Origin: Candidatus Bathyarchaeota archaeon
GTDB lineage: Archaea > Thermoproteota > Bathyarchaeia > RBG-16-48-13 > JAGMEO01
Length of the DNA stretch: 25,340 nt
Assembly (NCBI GenBank): GCA_030602965.1
Contig: JAUVYS010000005.1
Coordinates: forward strand, 1 to 25,340
Reading direction: 5' to 3'
The position numbers were made by a program, and so were the translations under genes. The notes beneath the pieces are model-generated. The model saw only the letters and a program-made list of their open reading frames with translations. It searched no databases and was not told the origin of the DNA. Numbering within the stretch: the stretch's first letter is position 1; every line of letters begins with the position of its first letter. Shown here piece after piece: positions 22,341-25,340 of the stretch.

Positions 22341-22491
22341 TCATTTCCCTCTTTGATTCTGAAAAATTAACAATTTAATGTTTAGTGTTATTTATTTCAA
22401 GATTATTAGAATAGATTTCTGAGTAATTAATATTTACAATCTCAGTGTTGACATGTTTCTTTTTCAAAACTCATTAAGAAATCTTTTTGGA

Positions 22492-22618
22492 GGCCGCCGC
22501 CGAGATTTGAACTCGGCCTCCTGGCTCCATTGGCCAAGGCTTTATGTGTGCCTTTCAGGCCAGTACGCTAACCAGACTCCGTGAAGACTTACATTGTCCT
22601 CTCTACGTTACGGCGGCC
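22492..22618 (-). tRNA. tRNA-His (GTG) with two 26-nt introns
   Basis: Acceptor GCCGCCG (22611-22617) pairs with CGGCGGC (22493-22499); a G at 22618 and a C at 22492 give the G-1:C73 pair specific to histidine tRNA. T-arm is CCGAG-TTCAAAT-CTCGG and anticodon stem is CTGGC/GCCAG. The 33-nt anticodon loop holds a bulge-helix-bulge: inner helix AAGGC/GCCTT, bulges TGA and AAT around the 4-bp helix GGCC/GGCC. Cutting there leaves CTG plus TGGA, the loop CTGTGGA with anticodon GTG split between positions 34 and 35. A second 26-nt insert lies in the D-arm start (hairpin GAGGAC-AATGTAA-GTCTTC); its exact joints are uncertain. CCA is not encoded. Confidence 0.85.
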
Positions 22619-22727
22619 GCATTTTCTTCACAAGTGATTACATTCTTATGAATTTTTTCTATCACTTGATTAATGCTATAAACGGTTGTATTATAAGAGA
22701 TAGATTAAACTTAGCCATGGATTGATG

Positions 22728-23663
22728 TTGATGCAAGGTTGTCTAAGAAACGGCAAGGCAACAAAAAGGAGTAGATACGGATCATTATCAAAAGATAGGA
22801 TGCGTCGGACAATATGGTCCGCTGAACTCTGCTCTAAGGCTGGTTTAACCTATCATCTAATAGACTCCGAGTGGAAAAAGCTCCACTTGATGCCTTATGA
22901 AGCTCAAGAACTGATAAATCATTCAAAGGATCTAAAAACAATCTTCACTTTCTCAACGAGACATAATAACTCTCTTAGACTACTAAAACAAACTTTAGAA
23001 CACATTGATGTGAGTAAAGCTGGCTTGGCGCTTGTCCCTGGAAATCCCGCTTATCTTAGCACTAACGAGGCTAGAAAATCCAGTCTTAAGTCATTAAAAA
23101 TAGCTAGCGAATTTGTAAGACACCACTTTGAAGATCTCGATGTTTTTATTGGTACAGAAGGGCTGGGTCTAAAAATAGCTGAGCTATGTGCAGAGTATAA
23201 TTTGACTCCGTTTTTACTATTGGATAAGGGATTTGAAGAAGAGATAGTTAAGATGAAAGACATTGCAAAAAACCATAATTTTGGGTTGTACACTCCTTAC
23301 ATGATTTCAGAGAATTATTCAAAGCTTCTTAGAGACATCCTCTTCCGTCTTTCCGGATATGTACTGCGGAGACGTTGGGTGAAAGAAGAACTTAAAAAAA
23401 TGGGGTATGACCCCTCAATATCTACACTTAGAGCAGTCATACAAGAGAAAAAGCCCCTCCCATCAAATTTTTATGAAAGTGAATTGGGTATCTTCCTTGA
23501 GAAAGCAGCATCGTATCTAACATTATATGGAAACGTAAACACTGTAACTAAAAAGCTTAAAGAAATACATAAAGCAGGCGTAACCACTGTAATGGGTCTT
23601 CCTATTAAAGAAAACGCGGAGCAAATTCTTCAATTTGGGAAGTGCTCGGTAAAAATCTCTTGA
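22728..23663 (+). CDS. luciferase-like (LLM/F420-type) oxidoreductase homologue
   Basis: About 310 residues; possible starts are TTG 22722, ATG 22725, TTG 22728 and ATG 22731, none with a clear ribosome-binding site. The C-terminal part resembles flavin or F420-dependent luciferase-like TIM-barrel enzymes: LEKAASYLTLYGNVNTVTKK and LKEIHKAGVTTVMGLP, followed by ENAEQILQFG. The middle has alternating strands and helices (LDVFIGTEGLGLKIAELC, NLTPFLLLDKG). The basic N-terminus (RNGKATKRSRYG) is atypical, so the barrel may be incomplete or start later. Cofactor not determinable. Confidence 0.5.
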   Translation: MMQGCLRNGKATKRSRYGSLSKDRMRRTIWSAELCSKAGLTYHLIDSEWKKLHLMPYEAQELINHSKDLKTIFTFSTRHNNSLRLLKQTLEHIDVSKAGLALVPGNPAYLSTNEARKSSLKSLKIASEFVRHHFEDLDVFIGTEGLGLKIAELCAEYNLTPFLLLDKGFEEEIVKMKDIAKNHNFGLYTPYMISENYSKLLRDILFRLSGYVLRRRWVKEELKKMGYDPSISTLRAVIQEKKPLPSNFYESELGIFLEKAASYLTLYGNVNTVTKKLKEIHKAGVTTVMGLPIKENAEQILQFGKCSVKIS

Positions 23664-23720
23664 TTAGTTCAGTATTACTTCCTTTTCTGATTACTCTTCT
23701 TATAATCATAATTTTTATGG

Positions 23721-23813
23721 TGGGGCTGCGGAGATTTGAATTCCAGAAATTATCTTTTCTCCAGTCACGTGGGCCCAAGCCACGTAGCCTAGACCAGGCT
23801 AGCCGACAGCCCC
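23721..23813 (-). tRNA. tRNA-Pro (TGG) with a T-arm intron
   Basis: Acceptor GGGGCTG (23807-23813) pairs with CAGCCCC (23722-23728), discriminator A, and CCA follows in the genome (23718-23720). D-arm GGCT-AGCCTGGTCTA-GGCT; anticodon stem CGTGG/CCACG with loop CTTGGGC, anticodon TGG. The T-stem halves TGGAG and CTCCG with loop TTCAAAT are separated by about 18 extra bases, AAAAGATAATTTCTGGAA, best read as an intron at the position 53/54 border. Removal gives a normal 75-nt tRNA. Confidence 0.85.
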
Positions 23814-23925
23814 TCTAAATTTTAACTTAAACAGCTTTCTTTTAAGGTTTATAGAAATAATCATGGATCAAATAGCAATTTTAAAAGGGAGACTCCAAAG
23901 ACTAGGAAGCTCAATAATCTTCGCG

Positions 23926-23973
23926 CCACAGAAAAAAGAGAGATAACCTCAATAACATTATGTTGACAGTATT
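23926..23973 (+). repeat. element repeat, diverged third copy
   Basis: CCACAGAAAAAAGAGAGATAA, then CTCAATAACATTATGTTGACAGTATTT, matches the copies at 9260 and 16375 in order and orientation. It lies outside the proposed elements, just downstream of the 23974-24417 gene on the opposite strand. It suggests that element-derived DNA also reached this point. Confidence 0.65.
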
Positions 23974-24417
23974 TCAATCAAAATATTTATTGTAGTCTTT
24001 TCTTCTCCCATGAATCCATTCTTGTAGATCGTAGGCGCTCTTAATTCGCCAAAGCGCGTCTTGTTTTATCCAGACTTTCCTCAAATTTGTTAAATAATGG
24101 GATCCTTTTCCAATAAAGTGTTCCCAGTCAAGTCTAAGCTTTAACCGAAGTTCTTGGTTATTCAGAATCTCTCTGAGAAACTTTCGTTCAATCGCCTTTT
24201 TAGGAGCCCCCCTAGTTTTGTACCATTCTTGTTTATACTTCTTCCTATATTGTAACATACATTCTGGGCAACGTTTAGGGCGTCTTGTATGATAGAGAAC
24301 ATCTTTACCGCAATCAACGCAATTTATGACTTTCGTTGCCAAACCAGTTTGTCTCCAATATAAATTGGATTGAAAATAAAATATAAGCTGATTAGCATTA
24401 TTCGCTACAAACTCCAC
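23974..24417 (-). CDS. zinc-ribbon protein of unknown function
   Basis: 147 residues, basic. A CxxC-x12-CxxC zinc ribbon (VINCVDCGKDVLYHTRR, then CPECMLQYRKKYK) lies at about 30-58, followed by a Lys/Arg-rich helical region, DWEHFIGKGSHYLTNLRK, and WRIKSAYDLQEWIHGR. The ribbon followed by a basic helix resembles small DNA-binding proteins of mobile elements. The true start may be the ATG at 24417 or a later codon near ATKVINC. The element-type repeat lies at its 3' end. Confidence 0.6.
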   Translation of the reverse strand: MEFVANNANQLIFYFQSNLYWRQTGLATKVINCVDCGKDVLYHTRRPKRCPECMLQYRKKYKQEWYKTRGAPKKAIERKFLREILNNQELRLKLRLDWEHFIGKGSHYLTNLRKVWIKQDALWRIKSAYDLQEWIHGRRKDYNKYFD

Positions 24418-24530
24418 ACAAAAAAACTGTCTATTTGATCGTTAACGCTCAATCTATTTCATAACCGAATCCTTTAAGAGATTATTAAAAACAAGTTTTC
24501 CTAGGGTACTCAGAAAGGCGTATAAATAAA

Positions 24531-24638
24531 TTGAGAAAATCACTTTCACCTTGGGTATATGCTGTCATTTTGATAATTATACTAGTTTACTTGATATTCC
24601 TAATTTATATGCTGACATCTGTTTTGGGAATTTTCTAA
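24531..24638 (+). CDS. possible single-helix membrane microprotein
   Basis: A 35-residue frame from TTG: MRKSLSPW followed by one strongly hydrophobic helix (VYAVILIIILVYLIFLIYML) and a short tail. GAAAGG lies about 14 nt upstream, slightly far for a ribosome-binding site. It ends just before tRNA-Thr on the opposite strand. Plausible but could be chance. Confidence 0.3.
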   Translation: MRKSLSPWVYAVILIIILVYLIFLIYMLTSVLGIF

Positions 24639-24647
24639 TTTTTCTGG

Positions 24648-24736
24648 AGCCCTGGGCGGGATTTGAACCCGCGACCGACGGCTATTTGGATTTAGGCATA
24701 CCAAGCCGTTGCCCCACCATACTAGGCCACCAGAGC
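24648..24736 (-). tRNA. tRNA-Thr (GGT) with canonical anticodon-loop intron
   Basis: Acceptor GCTCTGG (24730-24736) pairs with CCAGGGC (24649-24655), discriminator T, then genomic CCA (24645-24647). D-arm GCCT/GGGC, anticodon stem ACGGC/GCCGT, T-arm GCGGG-TTCAAAT-CCCGC. The loop is 22 nt. A bulge-helix-bulge with central helix TTGG/CCAA and bulges TAT and ATA places a 15-nt intron at the usual 37/38 site, leaving loop TTGGTAA with anticodon GGT. Confidence 0.93.
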
Positions 24737-24890
24737 ATGGTTTTATTTCAAAAAGATTCATTTTTAAGTTTTATAAATTTGGTTACCAATCTAAACGTTT
24801 GGATGATATAATGCAATAGTTTATTCTTACGAAATGTTATTTACCGTTTATACGTAATTAGAAGGTGTCTTCCATAGCATTGGTGGTTTG

Positions 24891-25340
24891 ATGATTGATA
24901 ATGACTTGATGTTGGTAATTGGCGTTGTTGCACTAGTCGTTATGATAACAGTATATATGCTTCGAAAAAAAGGAGCTAAAAGAATGGTGGATGCAAAAAC
25001 ATTGGAAAGAGAAAGTTCTGAACTTTATGAAACTATGATTGATGATGAAGATATTAAAAAGGTTGAAGATGAAATTAGGCTTTTGGAGGTTGAAAGAGAA
25101 ATCGTTGATTACGCGGTTTCTCATCTTTACGAGGCTGAGTCTGACGGAAAAATTTCTGAAGAAGAGAGGAAAAAGCTTGTTGAGAAGTATAACAATCAAA
25201 TGATTGAACTTGATACAAAAATAGAGCGAGACCAACTGATCAAGAATTTACATGCCATGGTGAGATATGAGGGTATGCCAAAGGAAGGATTTGTAAAGTT
25301 TTTGAGAGGAACTCAAACAAATAAAGACATTGATATGCAA
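24891..25340 (+). CDS. membrane-anchored coiled-coil protein (C-terminus beyond window)
   Basis: 150 codons open to the right edge. After MIDND comes one transmembrane helix (LMLVIGVVALVVMITVYML), then a basic stop-transfer RKKGAKR and a long charged helical region (KTLERESSELYETMIDDEDIK and following) that is probably coiled coil, with a segment EAESDGKISEEERKKL. GGTGG is close before the ATG at 24891; ATG 24909 is an alternative. Unknown family; the C-terminus is missing. Confidence 0.62.
   Translation, partial: MIDNDLMLVIGVVALVVMITVYMLRKKGAKRMVDAKTLERESSELYETMIDDEDIKKVEDEIRLLEVEREIVDYAVSHLYEAESDGKISEEERKKLVEKYNNQMIELDTKIERDQLIKNLHAMVRYEGMPKEGFVKFLRGTQTNKDIDMQ

Noticed and set aside
22492..22618. 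tRNA-Phe reading of the intron-containing tRNA (anticodon GAA)
   Set aside because: The unspliced loop starts CTGAA, but C73 with G-1 and the bulge-helix-bulge geometry point to tRNA-His GTG.
24933..25235. Minus-strand ORF at the right edge
   Set aside because: Shadow of the plus-strand membrane-anchored coiled-coil gene, rich in Phe, Ile and Asn as expected for antisense of Lys/Glu-rich coding.

Overview
The window is chromosomal DNA from an A+T-rich archaeon. The left edge is the 5' end of an archaeal 16S rRNA gene on the minus strand. Three of the four tRNA genes carry short introns, two of them at non-canonical positions. Starts combine TATA-like boxes with either Shine-Dalgarno or apparently leaderless arrangements. 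The lineage cannot be fixed from this window; the intron-rich tRNAs and the gene types would fit a TACK or Asgard archaeon.

Layout. Positions 1-167 hold the 16S fragment, followed by an untranslated promoter/leader region to about 760. Positions 764-5533 are a complete nucleoside-type ABC importer operon: BMP-family binding protein, double ATPase and two permeases. A P-loop kinase-like gene converges on it (5545-6141). A tRNA-Ala gene (6361-6435, minus) is the target of an integration hotspot running to about 19.75 kb. To the right are small membrane and metal-related genes (DUF3795, YbjQ-like, PH-like), tRNA-His, a luciferase-like oxidoreductase, tRNA-Pro, a zinc-ribbon gene, tRNA-Thr and a membrane-anchored coiled-coil protein that runs off the end.

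The integration region is the main result. It looks like serial, tandem insertions of SSV-type integrative elements, the kind that cut their own integrase gene on integration. Element A (about 6415-12650) has the integrase C-terminal part at its left end, reading out of the antisense strand of tRNA-Ala. Its missing promoter and first codons lie at its right end (12574-12650). A 36-bp perfect direct repeat (6415-6450 and 12651-12686) is the attachment core and includes the 5' part of tRNA-Ala. Element B starts immediately at the second core with its own integrase C-part, which is broken by an inserted zinc-ribbon gene. Further decayed copies of the integrase promoter/N-terminus at about 12080, 17920 and 19650 mark older events.

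The elements share a Cys-rich protein family (9430 and 16729), a roughly 70-bp repeat and a recurrent TATAATAACGTT motif. Their cargo includes a single-motif PLD-family protein, two divergently transcribed PD-(D/E)XK nuclease-like proteins, a possible Sm-like protein, a stand-alone protein resembling the lanthipeptide-dehydratase C-terminal domain, two ICMT-type membrane methyltransferases and an MntP-like exporter. A defence role for the nuclease cargo is plausible but unproven. No replication or capsid gene was recognised.
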